Part shown: in pieces, positions 1-12,700 of the stretch | Layout: each line of letters starts with the position of its first letter | How positions within the stretch are numbered: the stretch's first letter is position 1 | Origin: Apis mellifera | Lineage: Eukaryota > Arthropoda > Insecta > Hymenoptera > Apidae | Assembly: GCF_003254395.2 (NCBI RefSeq) | Contig: NC_037639.1 | Location: forward strand, 14,303,037-14,367,036 | Direction: 5' to 3' | DNA: 64,000 nucleotides | Program-made: the position numbers and the translations under genes | Notes under the pieces: generated by a model | Databases searched by the model: none | What the model saw: the letters and a program-made list of their open reading frames with translations, nothing else | What the model was told of the DNA's origin: nothing

Positions 1-549
1 GGATAGGGACAGAGGGAGGAAGGAGGAGGAGAGTTGAGAAAAAGAGGGGAGAAAAATGGACGGATGAAAGGAGCCACGGTTCTTCAGTCCGCGGATCGAT
101 TCGCAAAGGACGAACCGTTCCGCCGCGATAACGATGATTTGCCTTTGTAAAGCGGACAAGTAACAGGAGTGGTGGCCTACGTAGAGAGAAAAATAGGTTA
201 GGCGATATCGTGGCCATGTAAGGCCAAACCCGCGCACGACCGAACTTAACGACGTTCTCGGTTGCGGTTAAGAGATAGAAAGAGAAAGATAGAGAGAGAG
301 GAAGGAAAGAGGCGTAAAAAACATAAACACGGTCTCTCCGGTGAACTTGTAAACAGTGATATATCCTGAAACGTTTCGTTTCTAAAGAGAAGGATATCGA
401 GGGAATACGAAGAAGAAACTTTAAGAATTACGTTTCGCAATTTTTGTTTTGCGGATAAATATAAAGATAAACATAAAGGGAAGATGTGAATTTAAGAAAT
501 TGGACGATTTCGATTGTTTCGATTTCTGTAGACTAGCTCTGCTACTCAC
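1..549 (-). other. Start of tetraspanin intron 3 (partial)
   Basis: This follows the exon 3 donor. No acceptor followed by a CCG-type tetraspanin exon is present. It holds purine-rich runs (about 1-60 and 265-315) and nothing else I can name. Confidence 0.7.
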
Positions 550-723
550 CTCTATCTGCATCTGGTCGATCGCCGAAGTTTCCCTGCGCCTCACGGCGTA
601 GTTCTCGAGGAAGGTGCGATTAAGGTTCATCTTCAATTCAGGACCGACTTGTTCCTCGTAGAGACGCGCCAGGGCACCGACACCCGCCTCCAGCACGAAC
701 ACCAGCATCACCACGAACACGTA
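550..723 (-). CDS. Tetraspanin coding exon 3 (TM3 and start of large extracellular loop)
   Basis: Fifty-eight codons beginning YVFVVMLVFV and ending DQMQIE. The acceptor is TTCTGCACAG just before 723 and the donor GTGAGT lies at 549-544, both canonical and phase 0. The exon encodes TM3 with the conserved acidic residue, then the A-helix of the large extracellular loop (LYEEQVGPELKMNL) with an N-glycosylation site. The next family feature, an aromatic residue plus Cys-Cys-Gly, should open the following exon, which is not in the first 549 bases and must lie to the left of the window. Confidence 0.95.
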
Positions 724-3700
724 CTGTGCAGAAGGGGAGAAACGTGGATTAGAAGGAAATTGATTGATCGATCCGTCGAGAATGAAAACGAATATATGAA
801 CTGTTTCCGAGATACGATGGAAAAGTAAAGTTACTTTTAAGCAAATTACTTTATTAAAACGCTCGAATAACATTTAGTTCGTTTAGTTATAATTGATCCG
901 CTTTTCGTGTAAACTTTGCTTGTTTGGCGATCACAATTGTTTTCGATTATTATTACATTTTGAATTATAAATAATCGATCGATTGCCTATAAATGTCTTT
1001 CGAAATTAAAAGGTTTCTTCTCACATATCACGCGCTTTTCTTTTGTTTAAAAATAAAAGTCTGAATCATTGGAATTCGTATGGATTTAACGACGATAATA
1101 TAAGGTTTCGTTCGATGCGTACGAATGTTAAACGAATACTGTCAACTTTCTCTCTCGGATTCGTTTCGCGGAACGCGGCCATTTTCAGGTTGATTAACGA
1201 AACGGATCGAAGAGCGGGCATTGAGATTCGTGTCCTCCTCTTTCCACCTACGATATCCACGATCGTCCGTCCGTCCCCTAACGACTTCCGCGTCTCTCCA
1301 AAAGCGGAAAATCGCGGTTAATGCTCGCCGAGGGAAAGGCGTAAATCCTGCGCACGGTAGTCTCGACTTTTGTCCTGCATCCTACAGATCGGTTCCCTCG
1401 ATACCCGTCGAACGTGAATCACTCACACCGATCGAGGCGTTTCTTCTTCGATGCTCCGCTCGCTCGTACGTGTTCACGTGTGATAAAAAGACACGTGTCA
1501 TGGGAACGAGAATATTTCGATCGTGAAATAGAAAATTACCGGATGATCAACTGGAGAATTGGATTCAATTGCGTAAATGCGTTTTCTTTCGCTCTTAAGA
1601 GATTCCTCCGCATTTTTCTTTAAATTACGGGGGGAAAAAGTAGAGGAATAATGGTGAAAGATGTCGCGGAAGGATTAGATAAGAAAAAAAGGAAGTTTTC
1701 AAGCGTCTAGTTCTTGGAACAAGTCGATTAATAATCGTGCACGATTATTCGAGCCGGGCTCCGAGTTGAGAACGTGTTCGCCAACCTGTTTTCTTTCCGT
1801 CGTCCGCCGCGATGAGTTATGCCAAGCTTGTCAACAACCTGCTAACACGCGACCAATAAATCGAGCTTCCCCTAATTTTTAGACAAATAAACCCATGGGA
1901 TACCTGAGTAATAATTTGTTTATCGTTCCTTCAAATTTTCAAATTATTTCATTTTTATTATCTTTCTTATTTGGATTTTCGATTATAGATTATTCGGTGT
2001 AATTTTCTCAAATTTTCGAATTATATAGTCAATTTGCCATTTTTCGAATTATCGTCAAATTCGATTCTTTGGTAATCTTTGTTAAAAAATGGATTCGTAA
2101 TTCGTATCTGATAATAGTTTCCTCAAAATTCCGAATGTACGATCAACTCCTTGACTTATCGAACAAATTCGATATCAAATTCGAATCCTTCTCGAAAGAG
2201 ATCGAGAAATGGAATCACTATAGAATACCATCTTGGAATCTAAATCTTCGTAACTAAAACTTTTTCTTCACAGCGTCTGCCGTGGACGCCGCGAAACGCT
2301 GCGCGAAGCGTTTTAGAATTTTCATGAATATAAATCCTCGTCGCGCCGTCGACCTATCCGCATGAATATTCAAACCAGAACTAGCCACGGTCGACGATCG
2401 ACGAAAAGTTTCCATCCAAGTCGAACAACGAGGAACAATACTTCGTCAAAAATTTCGCAACCATATATCTCCTTTTCTATATATATCTATATTCGATTAA
2501 AGGAAGAAGGAAAAGAAATCGACGTGGAAAGAAGGAGAAAGAGCGATGAAATTTCGCGGAAGAGAATTGGATTCGAAGAAACTGATTAAACGGATGGGAT
2601 TACACGTTGACGCGCACGTGGCTCGATTTAAATTCAATGTACATTGGGTGGGACGTGTAAGTACGTTACAGTGGCCGCGGGATCGGAACACGGGACGGCA
2701 ATTGACAGTTTAGAATTGGATGGAAGCGGTCGATCATGAAACAGTGACCGCGGTCGCGGCAATCACCGCCGATATCCGGGGACAATGCAAATAAATCGAT
2801 CTCGGGGGAGGGGAGGCAGGAAAGGTGCTCGCGTCGATTCCATTTGAAAGTGACGCGCGCTATGAAAGCGACGAAAACGAAAACAACGTCGAAAAAAAAA
2901 CTCTCTCGAGAGAGAGAGATTCGGTGGGAAAAATTTCGCAATCAGACGTATCTGTCGATCACTCGCAATTATTTTAGGGTAAATGTTTAAGGGAGGAATT
3001 ATTATCTATGGAGACTAATTCGAATTCATAAATTGTGAAACTGGAAATTGGATTAAATTTTTTTAATCGATTAATTCGATCTCAATTTCTGAAACAAAAA
3101 TAGTGAACAATGTTTAACTATCGATAATTTTAGAAACCTGAAGAAAAGTTATTTCAAGTTAACAACTTTTTAATGAAAAAAAATGACCAAGTAGTAAAAT
3201 CATCTTCGATCGAGATCGAAAGATGAAGCAATCTTTTTGTAAATAATTTTAGGAACAATTTACAATTTAATGATTGGAATAAAAATTCGATTATTTCTAA
3301 TTTCTCGCAGCTACTCTCCTTAAAAATACGGGAGGGAGAGAACACGGTTCGTTATCGGGATTTTAGCTAGCCGGTAAAAATTTTAATTGACCGGCCGTAT
3401 ATGGGCTCGGCTAATGAGACGATTCGCTCGTGGCATCGTGCGCGCAGGTGGTGAAAGGGAGGAGGGAGAGAGAGAGAAAGGAGAGGCAAAAGGTTGGCCG
3501 AAACAACCTTTCGCGTGATCGATCCTCGATTCGACTCTTCTCCGAGGAAAATCTCTCGTCGAATAACAATAAAAAAAAATTTCGGGAAGAGTAATTTTTT
3601 TTTTCTAATTTTCTAAGGAGAGGAACAAAAAGAATATTCTAAAATATTCTAAAATTCGATTACCGGTGATATTCAAAACCACGTCCACGCTTGTTGAGCG

Positions 3701-6700
3701 ATTGGATTAAACTCTGTGTCGAATCCAAGCGAAGCAGGGAAAATAGAGAGGAAAAATGGAGTGAATGAATCGGAAATCGAGGTTTTTTTTTCCAATGGAG
3801 CGGAATCGACGATCCGATTTTAGTCGCGCCATTGATGTAACAGCTTTCTCTCTTTGATTCGCGTTAATATCGCGAGGTAATGATGATAAAACGGGACGAT
3901 AAAATGGAAAAATTCATGGAAATAATTCGCGAGAAATGAGAACCGGAAAAAGGAAACGAGCATCGATATCGTCACTTTTTTTTCTCTTTTTTTTACGATG
4001 GTTTGACTCGAACGGAAGAATTCGTCGCCAGTCTAGCGAAACGAGAAATTGGAACTTTTTGTTTCCGTTCCTTTGTTCGTTTTTCTTTTTTTTTTTTTTT
4101 TCTTTTTCAGACGTTTTGCCCCGGAAGACACTGCTTTCAAGGTTCTCTCGAGGATCTCCTCCATCGGGGACACGATCTAACGAGAAGATTTACAAGTCCT
4201 CGAGTAGAAACAGAGATCCGAACGTGTCCAAGTGTCCTCCAGGAGAGGTACGAAATAATCCTCGTACGTTGTTGGAGAAGATTTCGAGCGGCGGTCGGAT
4301 GGCTTCTTCAGCTAGAGCGGCGCGCAATTAAGGCAAGGTTAAATTTGAAATGGCCGAATCCTCGAGAATTCGACAAAAAGAAAGAAAGAAGGAGATCTGA
4401 AAGAATTGAAAATTTTTCTTGGTGTCTAATATCAAGTTTCGAACTATTTGTCGAACCATATATGAATTATGATCTAAAAGTATGATTCTAAAAATGGATA
4501 TTATCATCATCTACCGTTGCATTATTATACAATTTATGATTAACAGAAGTACGTGCCTCGAGTATCCTAATTTTCAATACCCTCGAAAGTGTTTTTGAAT
4601 AGTAAAGATTGAGAATTCGAAAAAAAAAAGGATATCTTGTTGGTGTATCTAAAATTTTTCATAGATTTTCGAATAATTTACAAATAATAATTACATTATT
4701 ATACAAACTATGATCAGAAGAAATGGTAATTGCTTCGATAATGAGGTATCCTGATTTTGACAAGTAATATCCTCGAAGATCTTCTCAAAAAGTAAAGATT
4801 TTGATTGAGAATTCGAAAAAAGAATATCTTATTGGTGTATTTAACATTTTTCCATCAACTTTCGAACAATTTACCGTTACAAGTAATATTCTCGAAAATA
4901 TTCTCAAAAATTATAAAAGATAATTCGATTATTATACGAACTATGATCAAAAATAGACACGTATCTCGATAACGAAGAATCCTGACTTTAACAAGTAATA
5001 TCCTCCGGAAATGAATTTTTGAAAAGTAAAAATTTCAATTGAAAATTCGAAAAAAGGGTATCTTGTCGAAGTATCTAAAATTTTTTGTCGATCTTCAAAT
5101 AATTTATCCTAATTTTGACAATATCCTCGTATTTCCAAAAAGTAAGGATTTCGATTGAGCTTTCCAAATTTACAACAATTTAAACAATTTACAATACATA
5201 TTGTAACTACGAACTATGATCAGAAATAGGTATCTTGATTTTGATAAGCAATCTTTGGAAATATTTCCAAAAATTATAGATTTCGATTGAGAAAAAAAGA
5301 ATATCTTGTCAATGCATTTAACATTTTTCCATCGACTTTATGATCAGAAATAGGTATTCTAATTTTGACAATATCCTCGAAAGTATTCCCAAAAAGGTAA
5401 AAATTTCGATCGAGCTTTCGAATAATTTACCATACATACGAACTATGATCAAAAATAAATATCCTGATTTTAACAAATAGTATCCTCGGAAATATTTCCA
5501 AAAAGTATAGATTTCGACTGAGAAAAAAAGAATATCTTGTCACTACATTTAACATTTTTCCATTTTCGACTTTACCATCACCATGCCCAAAAATAAGTAC
5601 GTATCCTAATTTTGACAATATCCTCGAAAGTATCTTAATATCCCAAAAAGTTAAAGATTTCGATTGAAAATTTGAGAATTCCAGAGTATCTCTATCTATC
5701 ATTTTTCATCCACTTTCGAACCATTCACCGTTACATTATTAAACGAGGTATGGTCGGAAGAAATGGGTACGCGTCTCGATAATGAGGTATCCCGATTCTA
5801 AGAAAGGATACCCTTTGTCTCCTAACGCTGCCACCGTAGCCGGACTTGGTTAACCCGGCGTAACCGTTTATCCGGTTGGTGAGCGTATTTCATGCGAACA
5901 AATATAAAAGGGCCGAATAAGGGCCCCCCTTCGATATATATATATACATATATTTTCCAGCCGTATACGGTGCATACCGTAATCAAAGATATAGGGAGGG
6001 TAAATGGAGCGAGCAACTATCCCTAGATTCGATAACGGGAGACGGCTCGTTACCCCGCAACGTGGACACGTTTTAACAAGGAGATATCGTCGATGATCCT
6101 TGGAGAATCTCCTTTTACGTTCGCCCCGCGCACGACTTTAACGAGCCTCCTCCTCCTCCTCCTCCTTTCCTATTCCTTCTTCCGAATCCAACTTTTTCCC
6201 GTCATTTCAATATTGATCGTAAATTAGCGAACTCAATCTTTCTTATAAAGAAGAAGAAAAAGGAAGCGTGATTTCCAACCTTTTTTCTACGAAGATCTAA
6301 TATTCGAGCATGTAATTCCACTATCCTTCCTCTCGAAAGAAGAAAGCGAGAAAGATGTAATTACAAATGCTTCTGAAGAGAGCAACATCTAAGCATTGAT
6401 CTAACCAATCTCCCTCCTAAATTTCTTAATCTCATAAACCTTGTTTCTTTCCTCTACCCTTCCAAAAACCAGTGCTTCCAAACTGGATAATCAACTCGCT
6501 TTAACCTCTCCAACGTAGTTTCCATATCCGCTATCCATCATTGTCGCTTCTCCCCTTTCCCTTTGCCCCTTCCATATCACTAACAAAGGCATGGAAAAAT
6601 TTCGCGGAAGAAGACTTGGATCGAAAGAAGATTCGAAGAAGCAAGGATAGGAACTGGCGGAAAAATTTCGCGGGAGAAGACTTGGATCAAAAGAAGATTC

Positions 6701-9700
6701 GAAGAAGCAAGGATAGGAACTGGCGGAGAGAGAGGTGGAGATGGATGGAAATCGGGTGGAGATCGGTTCGGCTTCGCCCCTCGAGGAGAGCGATTTTCTT
6801 GGCGAGGCCTCGGTCCGGGCATAAATTGGAGCGTAAGTGGCGCGATCGGCCGGCCGGATACTCGGCAAGCAATGCGGTCTCGCCTGGAGCGCGCTCCGAT
6901 CGGCGTGGAACTGGTTCGAAACCAGTCCGCAGGCGTCGAGACCTGTCTCGGCCTGCTCGACCGACCGATCTCACCCCCTCCCCCCGGTCACGACACGTCA
7001 TTCACGAAAGAAAGAAATCGGAATCACTCGGATGCTAATTGAGCGCCACGGCTCCTCGTTAATTAAGCCGAGCGCTCGCTTTCTAATTATCGGTCTCCAC
7101 GATATCTTGCGAGAAAGATATCACGCTCGGAGATAAGAGAGTGGATCGACAACAATGTGGATCAAAGAATGGAGAAAATTCAAAATTTTCGAATGTGTGA
7201 ATAAAAAAATAATTGTTTCAAATGTTTGTTTGTTGAACAAAATATAGGCAAACGATCGTTCAACATTTCGAGAAATATTCTGTGAAATTTTTTTAAGAAA
7301 CATTTGAATTTCAATATATATACATGTAATTTAAATCATGTAATAAATTATCGATAAGTCTTTTGTTTTTTTTTTTAAATTAAAGTTGAAGTTGAGTGAT
7401 TAATTTCAATATTAGAAATTCACACGATAATTTATTGTATATATATGTATATATATATGTATATATCTCCACATCGTTTCACGCGATAAGAATCGAATAG
7501 TAAAGTAGAAATTATTAGAAATTAAGTAATAATAATCCTGAAGAAACTAAATAAATGAGAACTTAATAATGGAATTTCTATTGGATTAAAAAATATAATA
7601 TTTTTTGGTAGTCATATATCAATTTCAATATTTGGAGAAATTGGTGAATGAAAAAAAGTTTCTATTTTTTTTTACCGCCATATTTGATTTGCAAAAATTG
7701 TATCAAAATTAATTTCATATTTATGGATTAATTTAACCTATCTTGTATCATAATATATACATTTCTGTCAGTGTTTGTTTATTATTGGAGAAATAACGAT
7801 ATTCTTAATCGTTAGGGATATATGGTGGAATCCGATATGATCGTCCAATCGAAATGCGAGTTTCGCCGCGATTATGATAGCTGTTCGACGGGTAATTGGC
7901 GATAATTTTGACAGGAGGAGTTCGGAATTACGGTAAATTATCGTGGATGAGGTTGATTCAAGGCTGAATCGATGCGACGATTTCTAATGCGGTTTCTAAA
8001 TTGAATAGGCAGGAGACATTAAAATCGTGAATGGATTACAATAATGTAATTCTTCAATTGAAAATTGAAACATGTATATATATATATTTTTCCATTCCAC
8101 ATAGTGACAAATAGTCCTTGACCAATCATCTTATCATTTAGATTAATAAATTTCTTAATTAGAACAGCAATTTGAATTTATAGATCAATTTCTTTATTTA
8201 TAATTTTAAACATTATTAATTGTATTAATAATTAATTATAATATTATAATTTCGAGATATTATTCGAGAACATTTCAAGGAATACATACTTTTTTTTATT
8301 ATTAATTTTTTAAAATTTAAAATAATTCTATTCATTATTTCAGAATTATTTCAGAATAATAATTTTCATTTCTTTTTCTTGAACTTTTTTTCATTCACCA
8401 ATTTCTCCAAATATTGAAATTGATATAATATGACCACCAAAAAATATTATATTTTTTAATCCAATAGAAATTCCATTATTAAATTCATTTATTTAGTTTC
8501 TTCAGGATTATTATTACTTAATTTCTAATAAATTTAAAATTTAGGAGTTTTTAGGAGTTTACTATTTTACAAACAATTGAATATCTAAACTCATTCTTTT
8601 GCTTTAACGACAGAATTTATGGTTCAATTTCTCTTTCAGTTTCATTATATCGAATATTAAAAATTCATTTTTCAAATATACATAATACAAATTTTGAATT
8701 AGCTATTTGATATTGATATTTTGTTATTGATTATTTTTATACACTTTTATTTATCTACTAATTATATAAATATTTACTAATCAATTCTCGACGCGATTTC
8801 TAACTCGTTCGTTGAATCGAACTTTTCAAAACTCAAACTTCGTGTGTTTCAAACAAAATACGATCGAAATAAATAGAGAAATATTCTCTCTCGTATCGCA
8901 AGGGTGAAAGTAAAATTCCAGAAAAGTAAGAAAGGTGTTTGCTCCGCTATTACCCAACGGAAAAACGTAACCTCGTAAATGCTTGCTGCGCCACGGTAAA
9001 AGCATCGAACGAACACCGATAAATTTGATCCACGATAATAGTCGCGATAATAGCGGCTCCCACGATGACGATTTGTCCTTCTCTTCTCCCCACCGCCAAA
9101 CAGCTTCGGGGAATGGAAATAATAATCTACGATTTTACGATTTACAGCGACCAGAAGATTCATTTTTTTTTTTTTGCATTGATCTTGTCCAATTAAATCC
9201 TGGCGATGAATGGAAATGCATCCATGTTGAGAAAGAAAATCCCGTATCTTAGTGGTTAGCAAGGGTTGTTTGCGGAATTAAACTATCATTTATGCGGAAT
9301 TAAGGGTGAGCCAGTTCAGCAAGGTGGCGCTGCAGCCTGAAATGGTGGCTCGAGATACCGGTCCTCGTGCTAATTCTCGTTTAAGCGTAATTTATAGCTT
9401 AGCAGGAGGAAGAGGGAGGAGGAGGGGGATGCTAACAGTTTTCAGACGGATGGAAACAACTGGAGATAGAGATTCGAAGGGCGAAACTTTCGAGAGAAAC
9501 AAAGTAATTCTTTGGCTTCTTGACGCATCCACCGAAAATTCATCGCATCTTTTATCGAATAAAGTTTTACAAAGTAGCATTATCCAGCTATGAGGAGGAA
9601 TTTTCCTTAAAAAATGCGGACAAGATTCCATTTCGTGAATTGAAGAGCGTTAAATCACCTTCTCTCATCAACGTCGTTCGAATTCGTTTCATTCCATTTT

Positions 9701-12700
9701 TTACTTATAATATTATAATAACGAAAGCTTCTATCTCTTATTATACACGTTTATTATATTCTTTGATATAACATCGCTCGACGTAACATAATTTTGTAAT
9801 AATTTGCCAACAACGTATATTTGTATATTGCAATAATGGACGCGTTATATTGAACGTTGTATTGAACGCTTATTCATTCGATGCAACATCAGAGATGATG
9901 AGCACTCGAGTCTAATACAATGACTTTTATATATCGAGAGATATATATCTCAATTATATACGCGTCTGTGTCCGTTTCTCTCAACCGAGGAAGCAAGGAA
10001 AATCATATTCCATCATCATTGTAATTATTCTTACTTTCCCTCTAAAATAAAATCGTACATCTTAGAAGATGTATCTTAATTTATTAATTTTATTTAACGA
10101 AAATCTAATCGAAGTATATTTTTCGAAAACCAGCTTCTCTCCTTTCCTTTATCTTATGTTCGACTTTCCTGTCGCGAGGATCAACAAGGGGATCAACAGG
10201 GGGAGGCCACTTGAGTCGAGGGTTGGTAATAGTGGGAGCTAATCGACTATGTTTAAGGTGAAATCGACCTTGTAACCGCGTATTTATTACGCCTTACCAG
10301 GCGCATCTTACGCGAAATAAAAAAAGAACAGCTTTGAGCCACCTTTGAAGGTGGTAGAAATAAAAAAAAAAAAAAAATAGCAGAGATCCGCACAACGATC
10401 GGCTGGAATCCGCGATTGGAAGAAACGATCGATGAAAACAAGGTAAACGAGCTTACGCTGCAATAATGCAATAATGCAATAATGCAAAGGGAGATGGGGT
10501 TCAGAAAGAAGCGAGAAGGATGCGAGCATATCCCGGAAACGGAGCTTGGCGAAATCTTTTTTCAAACGCACGAGAGAAAGTTTGTTCTCGATAGTTTTGG
10601 CGCGCCATTTTAATTACCATCGCGACTATTGTCTTCTCTTCTTCTTTCTCTTTTTCTTCTTCCGCCGCTGATGGAAATTCACGGGATGATTTGGAAGGAA
10701 ATTTTGGTGGAAAAGTTTGGGAAGCAAGATTGGGGGGGTGAAAAGAGGGACGTTTCTGGCCGATTCGTGAAACGAATCCATTATGCGCGTCACCTAGTCG
10801 AATGGAATCCACGAAACTTTGGCGGACGATCGCCTGCTCTCCTTTAGGCAAGGAGAGAAAGAGCATCCGCTACCAAGGCTGTAGGCAATTCTGAAAGCGA
10901 TAGCTCGAGTTACTCGTGCGGCTGGTTTCCAACCTCCTATATCCTCGGCTTTATCTTTGCCTCCGTCTCTCCTCCCCCCAACGCAGAGCATTTGGCCCGA
11001 GCGGAGAATTAATTAATCAGACAATAGTGGCACCCTGATAAATGGCCGACACGGAAGCGCATGATCGATAAGAGACACCGTGCTACCCATCAACGGTGTA
11101 AATATATGTTCACGGCTAAGCGATGAATTCTTCCATGATGCACGAGCCGTGTTTCCGCTCCGATCGATCGGTATATAAGTTCGAATGCAACATTTCCTTA
11201 CGAACGAGAAATCTAATCGAAACCATTAGAAGTAGTAATCGCGATGATTCTACAATTTCGATCGTTTTAATTTTTTTTTTACCAAATCCGAATCGAAAAA
11301 ATGTACAGGATTTGAGTTTCGAACTTGTATATCAATTAATTGGTTAATTTTTCAAGTTGCGCAAGCGAGCAGAAGTCGAGCGAATCTGGAGTAGAGTTTA
11401 TTCGTGATGTTTCGTGGAATTACTATTATTAGTATTTACTTACTATGAGAAGTACGCATCTATTTTCAGAAGTTACACCGCCGCATCCGAGCCAGCTACC
11501 GACCACGGCCAGAACACCTGCGACGATCAAGGCGTAGGCTAGCGTCGGATACGTGGAGGTCGTCATCAGGGACACGTAGCTGTGCTTCGAAATCACCGTC
11601 CAGATACCGATCCCGCCCACCACCAGTCCAGACAACTGAAACAAAAATAAACCGTTCTCAAACATTGCACGCTTTTAATCTCTCTCTAATTAATGCGCCC
11701 AGCCAGCATTCCAACCAGAGCACAAAGGCTCGAAGCACATTGGCGTTAAACGCATTCTTTCTCCCTCCCTCTCGTCTAATCGTTCCTCCTAATGCGAATA
11801 AAGCGATTCACGGTTGACTTTACGCCTAATTGTATTTCACTCCGTGCGTCCAACTCGTTAAACCCATTTCCGCGCCCTCTGTACAAACTCGTTTACACGA
11901 TTTTAGTAAAAGTTTACGACCTTTCCCACGAGATACTCGTCGAAATATCAGCAAAGTTGAACGCATATCGCGACATCTGATTAATTCGTTCCATTCTAAA
12001 TACACAGTCTGTCCATTTCAACGCGATACGATCGTAAAGTCTACGCGGTAGATTTCATTCAACCGATATGGAAGCTCGATGAATTCCACGTGTTGGATAT
12101 CCGCCCACGAACATCTGCACGCGCTGTACGGACACAGTCGATAACCGCGCGTCCTTCGTTATCCTCGCACGCGATTTATCTATTTATCTTTTTTTCGCCT
12201 CTATTTTTCTTCCCTTCTTCTTCTTTTTTTTTTTCCTATCGCCTTGATTTCCCTCGAATTTTTCGACATCGCGATGCCCCCTCTCCCACGGGAGTAGAGA
12301 GCGTTGGGGAAATATACGAGCAACGTGCACGTAAATATCGGTGGACAAGCGATATTTACGGTATCGAGGAATGCAACTGTGGCCTTTCGTATAATTCGGT
12401 TTTTAGAGCAGTCGCGAGTTCGACGAACGTGTTAAACGCTTCTGGCTTCCATTATCTGTCCTCCCAAGGATGCACACGCGGGACCGTGATATCGTACGTT
12501 ATCGGTACTAATTGCCACGGCTCTTTTTCGTTCGATTATTTTTTTTCGATAGAGGGAGGGTAGAAAAAAAATTCTCTCGAGGGAAAGATCAAAGCGTTAT
12601 CTCTCTCTCTCGGTTAAAATTGTCGAGACTTTTTCAGGTCGAAATATTCGAAATTGGTCTTAATGAACGAGGAAACTTTTTTTATATTTCTCTTAAAATA

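Noticed and set aside
850..875. Shared phrase GCTCGAATAACATTTA with 42320-42345
   Set aside because: The match stops after about 20 bases and is not enough to call a repeat family.
5903..5910. TATAAAAG as a promoter
   Set aside because: A good TATA box by sequence, but there is no initiator or transcribed gene beside it and a TA microsatellite lies next to it.
6910..6926. tRNA B-box-like GGTTCGAAACC
   Set aside because: It is a 7-bp stem with a 3-base loop, not a T-arm with a 7-base loop, and no A-box or cloverleaf is found upstream.
12090..12563. 157-codon plus-strand frame in intron 1
   Set aside because: Hydrophobic part comes from a T/C-rich tract, no domain, no acceptor or donor pair, and it starts at a non-ATG codon.
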